64,000 nucleotides of DNA from Bacteroides caecigallinarum (lineage in GTDB: Bacteria > Bacteroidota > Bacteroidia > Bacteroidales > Bacteroidaceae). Positions 53,594 through 62,933 of this stretch are shown piece by piece. The position numbers and the translations under genes were made by a program. Positions within the stretch are counted from its first letter, which is position 1; the number at the start of each line of letters is the position of its first letter. The notes below the pieces were generated by a model. The model worked only from the letters and a program-made list of their open reading frames with translations. It ran no database searches and had not been told where the DNA came from. Where the stretch lies: assembly GCF_021531075.1 (NCBI RefSeq), contig NZ_JADYTJ010000012.1, positions 1 through 64,000 of the forward strand, given 5' to 3'.

Positions 53594-54016
53594 CTAAATG
53601 ATAATCTTTTCCAATGTATATATGTAATAATCTTTAGGTGAATGAATAAGATTTTGCGAGTTGGAGTAACATCCCGATTCAAAACGGTAGAGATTGTTGA
53701 TACTATTGTTCTTTTGTACTCCGCCTATTAATGGTAGTATAGATTTATTGTTGTTGTTATCCTTACTGCTTGAATATATAATGCAAACAGGTATAGACAA
53801 ATCAGCGTATATGGATTTGAGTATGTGGTTAATTGTGCGTATCAGGTAATTGTCTGAAGAAGATTCTTCGAAAGATAAGTTCTTTTCATTATTGGTTGAT
53901 AGTATGTTTTCCGTACAGATATTTGTATTACATGCGGAAGCAACATCTTCCGAAATGCCTTGCAATACAAATAAAGACAGTAAAGTTACGAATATTATCC
54001 TCAACCAATAAATCAT
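53594..54016 (-). CDS. Small secreted protein of unknown function
   Basis: 140 residues that match nothing I recognise. A signal peptide (about 1-20, LRIIFVTLLSLFVLQGISE) is followed by a Ser/Asn-rich segment with two close Cys (ACNTNICTEN). A more structured part follows ('YLIRTINHILKSIYADLSIPVCIIYSSS') with two more Cys, so disulfides are possible. A minus-strand -7 box TAACTTTG (54057-54050) lies 34 bp before the ATG, which supports a real gene. It lies alone between nuoA and trkA. Base composition is more AT-rich than its neighbours. The chance that it is a spurious ORF is moderate. Confidence 0.5.
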   Translation of the reverse strand: MIYWLRIIFVTLLSLFVLQGISEDVASACNTNICTENILSTNNEKNLSFEESSSDNYLIRTINHILKSIYADLSIPVCIIYSSSKDNNNNKSILPLIGGVQKNNSINNLYRFESGCYSNSQNLIHSPKDYYIYTLEKIII

Positions 54017-54049
54017 ATAAAAAAACTCTTACCTATTCAATTACGCTTG

Positions 54050-54057
54050 CAAAGTTA
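54050..54057 (-). promoter_or_regulatory. -7 box before the small secreted protein gene
   Basis: Minus-strand TAACTTTG between the trkA stop and the ATG at 54016; no clear -33 element. Confidence 0.4.
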
Positions 54058-54103
54058 GGATATATTTTGCGTATAAAGGTTTTTTATTATGTTAAAAAAC
54101 AGA

Positions 54104-55444
54104 TTATCCGAAATATTTCTCCAATTTTTTTATCATTGCGCCCAGACAGAAAACTACAACATGGTCATCTTTTTGAATTGTAGTGTTACCTGTAACAAGT
54201 ATACCTTCTCCATTTCTTATCAGACCTCCAATTGTTGCTCCTTTTGGCAAACCTATATCCTTTACCGGTGCTTTGGTTATCTTTGAACCTTCTTTGACAA
54301 TGAATTCAGCAACATCGGCATTGGCAAAAGTAAGACATTTTACATTGGATACATCAGCCTTAAGCATCATTTGGTAAATGTGGCTTGCTGCAATGTATTT
54401 TTTGTTTATCACAGTGCCAATGTCCAAACTTTCTGCCATACTTATATAATCTACATTTTCTACTTCTGCAACAGTTTTGCTTACTCCCATGCGTTTTGCT
54501 GCCAAACATGCCAGAATGTTTGTTTCAGAATTACCTGTCAATGCCACGAAAGCTTCAGTGTTCTTAATTCCTTCTTCCACCAGTAGCTCCATGTCTCGTC
54601 CGTCGCCATTTATCACCATAACATCGTCATCAACAATCTCTGTCAGCCTGTTGCATCTGTTTTCGTCCATTTCTACAATTTTGATTTTCATGTACTCAGG
54701 CAGATATTGAGCAGTACGTACGGCAATTCTTCCTCCACCCATAATCATTACGCTACGTACATCTGCTTCGTTTTCGCGTCCTGATATTTTTCTGATGTAT
54801 GGAATATATTTTTTTGTGGTTGTGAAATATACTATGTCATTTAGTTTCACATAGTCGTCACCTCTTGGGATTATAGTTTCATTTCCTCTTTTTATGGCTA
54901 CTATATGGAATGGAATACCTTGTCCTCCCAGTTCATGAAAAGGAACATTCAGAATTTCGGCCTGTTCCCTCATCTTGACTCCAATCATTATTAGTGAACC
55001 TCCGGCAAATTCCCACCATTGTTTTACCCAACTCATTTTCACGGCATCCACAATCTCTTTTGCTGCCAGCATTTCCGGATAAATAAGCGAGTGTACACCG
55101 AGTCCGCTAAAGAATTCCTTATGCTTTGGCAATAGATATTCATAGTTGTCAATACGTGCTACTGTCTTTTTGGCTCCAAGGTTATTTGCAAGCATGCATG
55201 CAGTCATATTTCTGCTTTCGTCTGGAGTAACGGCAATAAAAAGATCAGCACCTGCCACCCCAGCTTCCTTAAGGCCATTGATTGAAGTAGGAGAGTAGTT
55301 TACTGTCATCATATCAAGGTTGCTGCTCATTTTGCCAAGTCTTTCCTGATTTTCGTCAATCAGTATTATGTCTTGATCTTCACCCGCTAAAAGTTTTGCC
55401 AAATGTGTACCAACTGCACCTGCACCAGCTATTATTATTTTCAT
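54104..55444 (-). CDS. trkA: Trk system potassium uptake protein TrkA
   Basis: Cytoplasmic NAD/ATP-binding gating ring of the Trk potassium transporter. Two RCK_N-RCK_C pairs: 'MKIIIAGAGAVGTHLAKLLA' begins the first and 'MIMGGGRIAVRTAQYL' the second (about residue 230). RCK_C blocks end with 'FTTTKKY' and 'DHVVVFC'. 446 residues is standard. It starts 12 bp after dxs and is probably co-transcribed with it. No trkH gene is in this window. Confidence 0.94.
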   Translation of the reverse strand: MKIIIAGAGAVGTHLAKLLAGEDQDIILIDENQERLGKMSSNLDMMTVNYSPTSINGLKEAGVAGADLFIAVTPDESRNMTACMLANNLGAKKTVARIDNYEYLLPKHKEFFSGLGVHSLIYPEMLAAKEIVDAVKMSWVKQWWEFAGGSLIMIGVKMREQAEILNVPFHELGGQGIPFHIVAIKRGNETIIPRGDDYVKLNDIVYFTTTKKYIPYIRKISGRENEADVRSVMIMGGGRIAVRTAQYLPEYMKIKIVEMDENRCNRLTEIVDDDVMVINGDGRDMELLVEEGIKNTEAFVALTGNSETNILACLAAKRMGVSKTVAEVENVDYISMAESLDIGTVINKKYIAASHIYQMMLKADVSNVKCLTFANADVAEFIVKEGSKITKAPVKDIGLPKGATIGGLIRNGEGILVTGNTTIQKDDHVVVFCLGAMIKKLEKYFG

Positions 55445-55456
55445 GAGTAATGTCTT

Positions 55457-57370
55457 TTATTTCAAACTGTTCGTTAATTGGATGATGGAACTGTAGATAC
55501 TGTCTTCGTCAAGTCCACATATTTTATATAGCTCGTCTACACTGCCATGCTGCACAAAATTATCTTTGATTCCTATCCTTTTAATGGATACATCATATCC
55601 ATTGTCGGACATAAATTCCATTACAGCACTGCCGACACCGCCAGCTAGAACGCCGTCTTCTATAGTAAGTATTTTTTTGAATCGCTTACCTATTGAGTCA
55701 AGCATTTCATAATCTAGTGGTTTGACAAATCTAAGGTCATAATGTGCTATGCTTACGTTTTTTTCACTTTCTACTCTTTCTATAGATTTTTTTGCTTTAT
55801 ATCCTATAGGACCAAGCGATATTACTGCAAGATCTTTTCCGTCCTTAAGCATTCTTCCCTTTCCTACAGGTATGGCTTCAAGATTACATCTCCAGTCGGT
55901 TAATACTCCTCTTCCCCTCGGATATCTTATCACGAATGGTCCCATATCCGGCAGTTGGGCTGTGTACATGAGTTTTCTCAGTTCATGTTCGTCCATAGGA
56001 ACAGAAACTGTCAAGTTAGGGATTATTCTCATGTATGCTATGTCGAACATACCATGATGTGTGGCTCCATCTTCACCCACTAGTCCTGCGCGGTCAAGGC
56101 ACATAATAACATTCAGTTTCTGTATGGCAACGTCATGTATCACATTGTCGTAAGCCCTTTGCATGAATGTGGAATATATGTTACAGAATGGTGTAAGACC
56201 ATCTTTTGCCATACCACCGGAAAAGGTTACAGCATGTCCCTCTGCTATGCCTACATCGAAAACCCTGTGAGGCATTTCTTTCATCATAATATTCATGGAA
56301 CACCCTGTAGGCATAGCAGGAGTAACTCCTACAATCTTATCGTTTTGTTGTGCCAGTTCAAGTAGTGTATTGCCAAATACATCTTGAAATAGTGGAGGTA
56401 GTCCTTCTGTGGCTGGCTTGATTTTTTCTCCGGTTGTCTTATCGAATTTTCCGGGAGCATGCCACTCGGTAGCGCACTCTTCGGCAGGTTTATATCCTTT
56501 CCCTTTTATTGTATGTATGTGCAACAGTTTTGGCCCGCTCATGTCCTTTATTTCATTTAGGACTTTAATCATAGACATAGTGTCGTGCCCGTCTATAGGA
56601 CCAAAATATCTGATGTTCAAGCCTTCAAAAATATTTTGCTGTTGCATAAGCAATGATTTCAGACTGTTGTTGAATCTGATAATTGCATTTTTTCTTTCAT
56701 CTGTAAGCAACCCCCATCTGGCCATTTGCTTCGACATCGTATTCCGGAAGCGATTGTATCCTTCTGAGGTGTGTAAGTTTAGCAGATATTGTTTCATGCC
56801 ACCGACGCTACGGTCGATAGCCATATTATTGTCATTCAGTATAATTAATAGATTGTTGGGAGTGGCAGACGCATTGTTCAGACCTTCGAAGGCCAGTCCT
56901 CCACTCATTGAACCATCGCCAATTACAGCTACTATGTGTCTGTTTGTCTCTTTTTTGATGCTTGCACTTACAGCCATACCCAATGCTGCGGAAATGGAAT
57001 TTGAGGCATGTCCGCATGTAAATGTATCATATTCGCTTTCAGACGGCGTAGGGAATGGAGCCAAACCATTTAATTTCCTGTTGGTGAAGAATTTGTCGCG
57101 CCTTCCTGTAAGTATTTTATGGGCATATGCCTGATGGCCTACATCCCATACAATGCGGTCGTAAGGTGTTCTGAATGTGTAATGTAATGCGACGGTAAGT
57201 TCTATTACTCCCAAACTGGAACCGAAATGCCCCGGATTGCGTGAAAGCTCATCTATTATCATCTCGCGCAACTCTTTACAAACCTCAGGCAGGTCTTCTA
57301 TCGGTAGTTTGCGAAGATCTTCAGGACTGTCAATATTGTCAAGAAATTTATATGATGCTTTATGTTCCAT
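55457..57370 (-). CDS. dxs: 1-deoxy-D-xylulose-5-phosphate synthase
   Basis: Thiamine-diphosphate enzyme condensing pyruvate and glyceraldehyde 3-phosphate, the entry step to isoprenoids, thiamine and vitamin B6. '[20 protein letters not shown]' is the N-terminal signature, '[17 protein letters not shown]' is the ThDP/Mg motif, '[10 protein letters not shown]' and '[17 protein letters not shown]' are further family blocks. Length 637 is usual. Its product feeds PdxJ (4691-5404) and the IspD pathway. The upstream gap holds a minus-strand TACTTTTG (57406-57399), a possible -7 box. Confidence 0.97.
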   Translation of the reverse strand: MEHKASYKFLDNIDSPEDLRKLPIEDLPEVCKELREMIIDELSRNPGHFGSSLGVIELTVALHYTFRTPYDRIVWDVGHQAYAHKILTGRRDKFFTNRKLNGLAPFPTPSESEYDTFTCGHASNSISAALGMAVSASIKKETNRHIVAVIGDGSMSGGLAFEGLNNASATPNNLLIILNDNNMAIDRSVGGMKQYLLNLHTSEGYNRFRNTMSKQMARWGLLTDERKNAIIRFNNSLKSLLMQQQNIFEGLNIRYFGPIDGHDTMSMIKVLNEIKDMSGPKLLHIHTIKGKGYKPAEECATEWHAPGKFDKTTGEKIKPATEGLPPLFQDVFGNTLLELAQQNDKIVGVTPAMPTGCSMNIMMKEMPHRVFDVGIAEGHAVTFSGGMAKDGLTPFCNIYSTFMQRAYDNVIHDVAIQKLNVIMCLDRAGLVGEDGATHHGMFDIAYMRIIPNLTVSVPMDEHELRKLMYTAQLPDMGPFVIRYPRGRGVLTDWRCNLEAIPVGKGRMLKDGKDLAVISLGPIGYKAKKSIERVESEKNVSIAHYDLRFVKPLDYEMLDSIGKRFKKILTIEDGVLAGGVGSAVMEFMSDNGYDVSIKRIGIKDNFVQHGSVDELYKICGLDEDSIYSSIIQLTNSLK

Positions 57371-57428
57371 CTATACATTAAATTAAACATTTCTTCCACA
57401 AAAGTAGTACAAATATATATATAGTCGT

Positions 57429-57436
57429 TACATTTG
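57429..57436 (+). promoter_or_regulatory. -7 box before the GSCFA gene
   Basis: TACATTTG, 29 bp before the ATG; no good -33. Confidence 0.4.
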
Positions 57437-57464
57437 CAGTAAAAAATAATAAATATACAATGAT

Positions 57465-58451
57465 ATGGAACTGATTACCAAGGCTGAATTACCTGTAGGA
57501 CAATGTGAAATAAAGCACTCTGACAGATTGATGCTGATAGGTTCCTGTTTTACGGAAAATATTGGTAATAGACTGATGGCCAGTAAATTCAGATGTGATG
57601 TTAATCCATTTGGAATACTTTATAATCCAATGTCAATACATGAAGCTCTTACTCAGCTTATAAATAAAAAATGCTATACTTCTGATGATGTGATGGAATA
57701 TCGGGGAATGTGGTTCAGCATGATGCATCACAGTTCTTTTTCCTCTGACGACAGAAATATATGTCTGGATAATATAAATACTCGTATCGAGTCCAGTAGT
57801 GAATTCCTGCTTAAGGCAGACTGGATTCTTATAACTTTTGGTACGGCTCGTGTGTATACATGGAATGAAAATGGACGTATAGTAGGAAATTGTCATAAAC
57901 TGAACGATAAATTATTTACACGCAGTATTCTTGATGTTGACGGAATAGTAGAAGCTTATTCAAGTCTTATTTCAAGTATAAGGGATATAAACCCTAACGT
58001 AAAATTTATGTTCACAGTCAGTCCGATACGTCATGCCAAGGATGGTATGCATGGTAATCAGATCAGTAAATCGGTCTTATTGCTTTCTATAGATAAAATA
58101 TGCTTTTCTAATTACAAATGTTATTATTTCCCTTCGTATGAAATTTTAATGGATGAGCTTCGTGACTATCGTTTTTATGCCGACGATATGCTTCATCCTT
58201 CAGCTATGGCTGTAGATTATATTTGGGAAAAATTTTCAGAATCATTTTTCGGAAGACAGACTACAGATGTTATTAAAGCATGGAATGAGATAAGCCGTGC
58301 CTTAGGACATAAGCCTTTTAATCCTAAGAGTGAGGCATATGCCGGTTTTTTAAGTCAAATACTGTTAAAAATAGAAGTACTAAAAGAAAAATTCCCGTAC
58401 TTAGATGTCGAAAAGGAAATGAAATTATGTCGAACACTATTGAAGAAATAA
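57465..58451 (+). CDS. GSCFA-domain protein
   Basis: Family named for its N-terminal GSCFA motif, here GSCFTENIGNRL near residue 27. Distantly SGNH-hydrolase-like: the Ser of the motif, 'ADWILITFGTARVYTW' and a late 'ADDMLHPSAMAVDYIW' with Asp and His would be the catalytic residues. The substrate is unknown. Length 328 matches the family. No signal peptide. It overlaps murF-alr by 25 bp, an arrangement that couples their translation and suggests a role in cell-envelope or peptidoglycan precursor metabolism. That role is inferred from context. Confidence 0.88.
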   Translation: MELITKAELPVGQCEIKHSDRLMLIGSCFTENIGNRLMASKFRCDVNPFGILYNPMSIHEALTQLINKKCYTSDDVMEYRGMWFSMMHHSSFSSDDRNICLDNINTRIESSSEFLLKADWILITFGTARVYTWNENGRIVGNCHKLNDKLFTRSILDVDGIVEAYSSLISSIRDINPNVKFMFTVSPIRHAKDGMHGNQISKSVLLLSIDKICFSNYKCYYFPSYEILMDELRDYRFYADDMLHPSAMAVDYIWEKFSESFFGRQTTDVIKAWNEISRALGHKPFNPKSEAYAGFLSQILLKIEVLKEKFPYLDVEKEMKLCRTLLKK

Positions 58452-60892
58452 TCTCCATACTGAATGCGGAGCGTGTGGGAAATGCGCCTGCCAGGATAGA
58501 CTGGATACTTACTGACAGCCGGTCTTTGTGTTTTCCGGAAGAAACCCTCTTTTTTGCATTAAAGACAAAAAGGAATGATGGCCATAAATACATTCCAGAA
58601 CTTTTTGACAGGGGAGTGAGGAATTTTGTTGTAAATGACTTGCCTCAAGACTTGTCGAAGTATAATGGATGTAATTTCTTGAAAGTTTCCAACCCTTTGA
58701 AGTCGTTGCAACGTCTGGCTGCACATCATCGTGAGTTGTTTGATGTTCCGGTAATTGGAGTTACCGGAAGTAATGGCAAGACTGTGGTAAAGGAATGGCT
58801 GTATCACATTATAAGTCCTAGTAAAGTTGTGACAAGGTCACCCAGAAGTTATAATTCGCAGATTGGAGTGCCATTGTCGGTGTGGCTTATGAATGAGAAT
58901 ACTGAAATAGCGATATTCGAAGCCGGTATATCGGAAATGGGGGAGATGGAAGAGTTGAAACCTATAATCCGTCCTACTATCGGTGTCCTTACCAATATAG
59001 GTGGTGCTCATCAGGAGAACTTCACATCCGTGCAAGACAAATGTATGGAAAAACTGCAACTGTTCAAAGATTGTGATGTGGTGATTTATAATGGTGATAA
59101 TGAACTTATAAGCAACTGTGTTACGAAGTCTTTGTTCGGAGCGCGCGAGATAGCCTGGTCCATGAAGGATATGGAACGCCCTCTGTATATAGAAAGCATT
59201 GAAAAATTCAGTAATTACACTCAAATAAAGTATCGTTATTTGGGATTTATGAAGGATTATCGAATTCCTTTTATTGATGATGCTTCAATAGAAAATTCAA
59301 TAAACTGTCTGGCTGTTGCTTTGTATCTTATGATTTCACCTGAAGAAATAGCAGAAAGAATGCTTACTCTTGAACCCGTAGCTATGCGTATGGAGGTGAA
59401 AGAAGGTAAGAACGGTTGTACGCTGATAAATGACAGTTATAATTCTGATTTTGCTTCATTGGATATAGCACTAGATTTCCTGGCACGCAGAACAGAAGAT
59501 AAAGCCAGAAAACGTACTTTGATTCTTTCGGATATTCTTGAAAGTGGCCAGACCAGCAAACTCCTATACAGACAGGTGGCAGAGTTGGTGCATAGTCGTG
59601 GGGTTGATAAGATAATTGGTGTAGGTCCGGAGATATCTGCATCTGCTTCCAGATTTCAGATAGAAAAATATTTCTTTAATAAAACATCAGAACTTTTGGA
59701 GTCAGGTATATTGGAAACATTGAAAAACGAAGTGGTTCTGATAAAAGGAGCTCGTGTGTTCCATTTTGATGATATAACAGACTTTATGGAACTCAAGGTG
59801 CACGAAACCATACTTGAAATTAATCTTGGGGCTTTAACTGAAAATCTGAATTATTTCCGTAACAAATTGCGTCCGCAAACCAAGATGGTGTGCATGGTCA
59901 AGGCATCGGCTTATGGAGCAGGAGCTTTTGAAATAGCTAAAACTTTGGAGGAGCATAGGGTGGATTATCTGGCTGTGGCTGTTGCCGATGAAGGTGCAGA
60001 TTTGCGTAAAGCCGGAATACATTGTCCTGTTATAATAATGAATCCTGAACTCACGGCTTTCAAAACAATGTTCGACTATCGTCTGGAACCGGAAATATAT
60101 AGCTTCAATATTCTTGAGGAATTGATAAAGGCTGCAGAAAGAGAGGGAGTAAGTAATTTTCCTATCCACATAAAAATAAATACGGGGATGAATCGTTTGG
60201 GATTTGAACCATGTCAGATTCCTCAGTTGGTAGAAAGACTGAAACGTCAGACGGCCGTTATACCACGTTCGGTGTTCTCGCATTTGGTAGGAAGCGACTC
60301 TGACCGTTTTGATGCTTTCACAAGAAAGCAGATTGAAACTTTTGAGGATGCAGCAGCTGTGCTTCAGAGTGGTTTTTCCTTTAAAATACTGCGACATGTA
60401 TGCAATACAGCCGGTATAGAAAGATATCCTGGGGCGCAATTTGATATGGTAAGGCTTGGAATTGGTCTGTATGGTGTAGATCCATATACCGGAAAGATGA
60501 TTCACAATGTTGGCACATTGAAAACTACCATACTGCAAATACATGATGTAAAAGCAGAAGATACTGTAGGTTATAGTAGAAAGGGTAGACTTGAAAGGGA
60601 TTCGCGTATTGCTGCAATACCTATAGGTTATGCCGACGGTTTGAACCGTAAGCTGGGAAATGGAAACGGATATTGTATTGTAAACGGTAAAAAAGCGCCG
60701 TACGTAGGTAACATATGTATGGATGTGTGTATGATAGACGTAACAGATATTCCGTGTAAGGAAGGTGATAAGGTGGAAATTTTTGGCGAAAATTTGCCTG
60801 TGACTACTTTGGCCGAATGGCTGGGTACGATACCTTATGAGATTTTGACCAGTGTATCCATGCGTGTGAAGAGAATATATTATCAGGATTGA
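58427..60892 (+). CDS. murF-alr: MurF-Alr fusion: UDP-MurNAc-tripeptide D-Ala-D-Ala ligase / alanine racemase
   Basis: Two peptidoglycan enzymes in one chain. The N-terminal MurF ligase (about 1-455) has the P-loop 'GVTGSNGKTVVKEW' near residue 108, 'AIFEAGISEMGEM' and 'LINDSYNSDFASLDIALD'. The C-terminal Alr (about 456-821) has 'ILEINLGALTENLNYFRN', the PLP lysine Lys492 in MVKASAYGAGAFE, 'HIKINTGMNRLGFEP', and the catalytic Tyr in 'DTVGYSRKG'. Racemase-made D-Ala would be used to build the D-Ala-D-Ala added by MurF. The fusion is typical of Bacteroidetes. Start overlaps the GSCFA gene by 25 bp. Confidence 0.95.
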   Translation: MSNTIEEIISILNAERVGNAPARIDWILTDSRSLCFPEETLFFALKTKRNDGHKYIPELFDRGVRNFVVNDLPQDLSKYNGCNFLKVSNPLKSLQRLAAHHRELFDVPVIGVTGSNGKTVVKEWLYHIISPSKVVTRSPRSYNSQIGVPLSVWLMNENTEIAIFEAGISEMGEMEELKPIIRPTIGVLTNIGGAHQENFTSVQDKCMEKLQLFKDCDVVIYNGDNELISNCVTKSLFGAREIAWSMKDMERPLYIESIEKFSNYTQIKYRYLGFMKDYRIPFIDDASIENSINCLAVALYLMISPEEIAERMLTLEPVAMRMEVKEGKNGCTLINDSYNSDFASLDIALDFLARRTEDKARKRTLILSDILESGQTSKLLYRQVAELVHSRGVDKIIGVGPEISASASRFQIEKYFFNKTSELLESGILETLKNEVVLIKGARVFHFDDITDFMELKVHETILEINLGALTENLNYFRNKLRPQTKMVCMVKASAYGAGAFEIAKTLEEHRVDYLAVAVADEGADLRKAGIHCPVIIMNPELTAFKTMFDYRLEPEIYSFNILEELIKAAEREGVSNFPIHIKINTGMNRLGFEPCQIPQLVERLKRQTAVIPRSVFSHLVGSDSDRFDAFTRKQIETFEDAAAVLQSGFSFKILRHVCNTAGIERYPGAQFDMVRLGIGLYGVDPYTGKMIHNVGTLKTTILQIHDVKAEDTVGYSRKGRLERDSRIAAIPIGYADGLNRKLGNGNGYCIVNGKKAPYVGNICMDVCMIDVTDIPCKEGDKVEIFGENLPVTTLAEWLGTIPYEILTSVSMRVKRIYYQD

Positions 60893-60915
60893 TAAGTTCT
60901 GGAAAAATGTCTTGA

Positions 60916-60970
60916 CGTTTTGTCTAAAACGCTTTGTCGTTTTACTTAAAACGTCAAGTCGTTTTTTTAT
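60916..60970. repeat. CGTTTT-NNNN-AAAACG palindrome array, 22-bp period, with terminator character
   Basis: CGTTTTGTCTAAAACG (60916-60931) and CGTTTTACTTAAAACG (60938-60953) are 22 bp apart. A third CGTTTTTTT starts 22 bp later (60960). Outer arms CTTGACGTTTT (60911-60921) and AAAACGTCAAG (60948-60958) are perfect, followed by a T-run, so it can terminate murF-alr transcription. Confidence 0.8.
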
Positions 60971-60993
60971 ATTATATATTGATGTCCATATAA

Positions 60994-61023
60994 TAAAAAA
61001 AGCACCCTGAATCCAGAGTGCTT
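60994..61023 (-). terminator. Terminator after rpmE2
   Basis: Minus-strand AAGCACTCTG and CAGGGTGCTT arms around GATT, followed by a run of T. Confidence 0.85.
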
Positions 61024-61064
61024 AAATTCCTTTTATAAAAGATAATTTTTCAGTCCGTATCTTT

Positions 61065-61316
61065 TTATTTCTTAATACGGTTGTAACGGCTCATGAACTT
61101 ATCAACACGTCCTGCTGTGTCAACCAACTTAGACTTACCAGTGTAGAACGGGTGAGAAGTGTTAGAAATTTCCAACTTTACCAATGGGTAAGTTTCGCCT
61201 TCGAATTCAATTGTGTCTTTTGTAGCACAAGTTGAACGAGAAAGAAACATATCACCGTTTGACATGTCTTTAAATACTACCGGACGGTAGTTTTCTGGAT
61301 GGATTCCTTTTTTCAT
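61065..61316 (-). CDS. rpmE2: Ribosomal protein bL31, type B (zinc-free)
   Basis: Large-subunit ribosomal protein, 83 residues from ATG 61316 ([20 protein letters not shown]). '[27 protein letters not shown]' is the family core. Only one Cys is present, so the CxxC zinc site of type A bL31 is absent. The frame extends to 61364, but the extra 16 residues are not part of the family. Type B proteins are often induced under zinc limitation in species with both forms; whether a type A copy exists cannot be seen here. Confidence 0.95.
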   Translation of the reverse strand: MKKGIHPENYRPVVFKDMSNGDMFLSRSTCATKDTIEFEGETYPLVKLEISNTSHPFYTGKSKLVDTAGRVDKFMSRYNRIKK

Positions 61317-61395
61317 TTCAGTATATACTTTATTATTATTGTTTTTTTGACTAGCTGGTAACACTTAGTCGTGTGTAATGGTCTTTTTCGGGTTG

Positions 61396-61403
61396 CAAAG
61401 ATA
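61396..61403 (-). promoter_or_regulatory. -7 box of the rpmE2 promoter
   Basis: Minus-strand TATCTTTG, about 80 bp before ATG 61316; no clear -33 and no recognisable Zur site. Confidence 0.5.
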
Positions 61404-61643
61404 TGCTTTTTCTTTTAAATGGAAAAACTTTGTGGCTGATTTTTTGTAAAATTCTTTTTCTGTAATGTCTTTATTATAATATAATGTGTATGAAACCTTT
61501 ATTGCTGGTGTAAATATCTAACTTGCAATATCTACATTGCATAATGTGAGTGTCTGTCTAAAATAATATGGTAAATAGCTTTATGTATAATATTATTTGC
61601 GTATTTTTTCTTTTAAAAAGTATAACGTGAATGTATAAATTAC

Positions 61644-61651
61644 TATTTTTG
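61644..61651 (+). promoter_or_regulatory. -7 box of the fbaA promoter
   Basis: TATTTTTG, 40 bp before the ATG; the -33 element is weak. Confidence 0.5.
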
Positions 61652-61691
61652 CATAGGAATTTAATCACTAACATTATAAATAGTAAAAACA

Positions 61692-62696
61692 ATGGTTAAT
61701 TACAAAGACTTAGGTTTGGTGAACACAAGAGATATGTTTGCCAGAGCAATCAAAGGTGGATATGCAATCCCTGCTTTCAACTTCAACAATATGGAACAGA
61801 TGCAGGCTATCATTAAGGCTGCAGTTGAAACAAAATCACCTGTTATCCTTCAGGTTTCTAAAGGTGCTCGTCAGTATGCTAACGCTACTTTGTTGCGTTA
61901 CATGGCTCAGGGTGCTGTAGAATATGCAAAGGAATTGGGTTGCGAACATCCTGAAATCGTTCTTCACCTTGACCACGGAGATACATTCGAAACTTGCAAG
62001 AGCTGTATCGACTCTGGTTTCTCTTCAGTAATGATCGATGGTTCACACCTTCCATACGAAGAAAACGTTGCTTTGACTAAGAAAGTTGTAGAATATGCTC
62101 ACCAGTTCGACGTAACTGTAGAAGGTGAACTTGGTGTATTGGCAGGTGTTGAAGACGAAGTTTCTTCTGACCACCACACTTACACTAACCCAGAAGAAGT
62201 AATCGACTTCGCTACTCGTACAGGTTGCGATTCATTGGCTATCTCAATCGGTACTTCTCACGGTGCTTACAAATTCAAACCAGAACAGTGCCATGTTGAT
62301 CCTGCAACAGGTCGTTTGGTTCCTCCTCCATTGGCATTCGACGTATTGGATGCAGTTATGGAAAAACTCCCAGGATTCCCTATCGTACTTCACGGATCTT
62401 CTTCAGTTCCACAGGAAGAAGTTGATACAATCAACCAGTATGGTGGTAAATTGGAAGCTGCTATCGGTATTCCAGAAGATCAGTTGCGTAAGGCTGCTAA
62501 GTCTGCAGTTTGCAAGATCAATATCGACTCTGACTCTCGTCTTGCTATGACTGCTGCTGTACGTAAAGTATTCGCTGAAAAACCAGCTGAATTCGACCCA
62601 CGTAAGTATCTTGGTCCAGCTCGTGACAACATGGAAAAACTTTACAAGCACAAAATTATCAACGTATTGGGTTCAGACAACAAATTGGCTGAATAA
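61692..62696 (+). CDS. fbaA: Class II fructose-bisphosphate aldolase
   Basis: Zinc-dependent glycolytic and gluconeogenic aldolase. 'AIPAFNFNNMEQMQAIIKAA' begins the barrel, 'HLDHGDTFETCKSCIDSGFSS' holds the zinc His pair and catalytic Asp, 'EGELGVLAGVEDEV' and 'SIGTSHGAYKF' hold further zinc ligands, and 'VLHGSSSVPQEEV' binds phosphate. 334 residues is normal. Codon choice is clearly biased (TTC, AAC, GAA, CGT, many GCT/GGT) compared with neighbours, fitting very high expression. A strong terminator follows. Confidence 0.97.
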   Translation: MVNYKDLGLVNTRDMFARAIKGGYAIPAFNFNNMEQMQAIIKAAVETKSPVILQVSKGARQYANATLLRYMAQGAVEYAKELGCEHPEIVLHLDHGDTFETCKSCIDSGFSSVMIDGSHLPYEENVALTKKVVEYAHQFDVTVEGELGVLAGVEDEVSSDHHTYTNPEEVIDFATRTGCDSLAISIGTSHGAYKFKPEQCHVDPATGRLVPPPLAFDVLDAVMEKLPGFPIVLHGSSSVPQEEVDTINQYGGKLEAAIGIPEDQLRKAAKSAVCKINIDSDSRLAMTAAVRKVFAEKPAEFDPRKYLGPARDNMEKLYKHKIINVLGSDNKLAE

Positions 62697-62720
62697 TTAG
62701 TACTGAAAGATACTATTACG

Positions 62721-62756
62721 AGGAGGCTGTCCATAACGGGCAGTCTCCTTTTTTTG
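62721..62756 (+). terminator. Terminator after fbaA
   Basis: AGGAGGCTG and CAGTCTCCT arms with a short loop, followed by seven T. Confidence 0.9.
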
Positions 62757-62861
62757 TGCATACTTGGGGTAATGGACCTCTTGACCAGGTTTTCTGTATT
62801 CAATGTTTTTCCAGTTTTGGTGTTATTGTGTCTATGTAGTGTTGTGTTTAGTCGCTTTAGT

Positions 62862-62893
62862 GTTGTGCATTATCCGTTTTTTCTTTATTTTTG
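62862..62893 (+). promoter_or_regulatory. Promoter for the POT transporter gene
   Basis: GTTG at 62862-62865, 20 bp, then TATTTTTG at 62886-62893, 40 bp before the ATG. Confidence 0.65.
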
Positions 62894-62933
62894 CATAAAA
62901 ATTTAATCATTAATCATTTAATCTTCATTATTT

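Larger units (their letters stand above)
61317..61691. other. Intergenic region between rpmE2 and fbaA
   Basis: Divergent genes, 375 bp, AT-rich. It contains a minus-strand -7 box TATCTTTG (61403-61396) for rpmE2 and a plus-strand -7 box TATTTTTG (61644-61651) for fbaA. An imperfect inverted repeat TTGCAATATC/ACATTGCA lies near 61523-61542. Nothing else recognised. Confidence 0.5.

Noticed and set aside
56409-57134. Plus-strand open frame of 241 codons opposite dxs
   Set aside because: Shadow of dxs; residue composition follows the antisense of a ThDP enzyme.
61317-61364. N-terminal extension of bL31 (16 residues)
   Set aside because: Type B bL31 starts at [10 protein letters not shown]; the extra residues are Asn/Lys-rich leader sequence.
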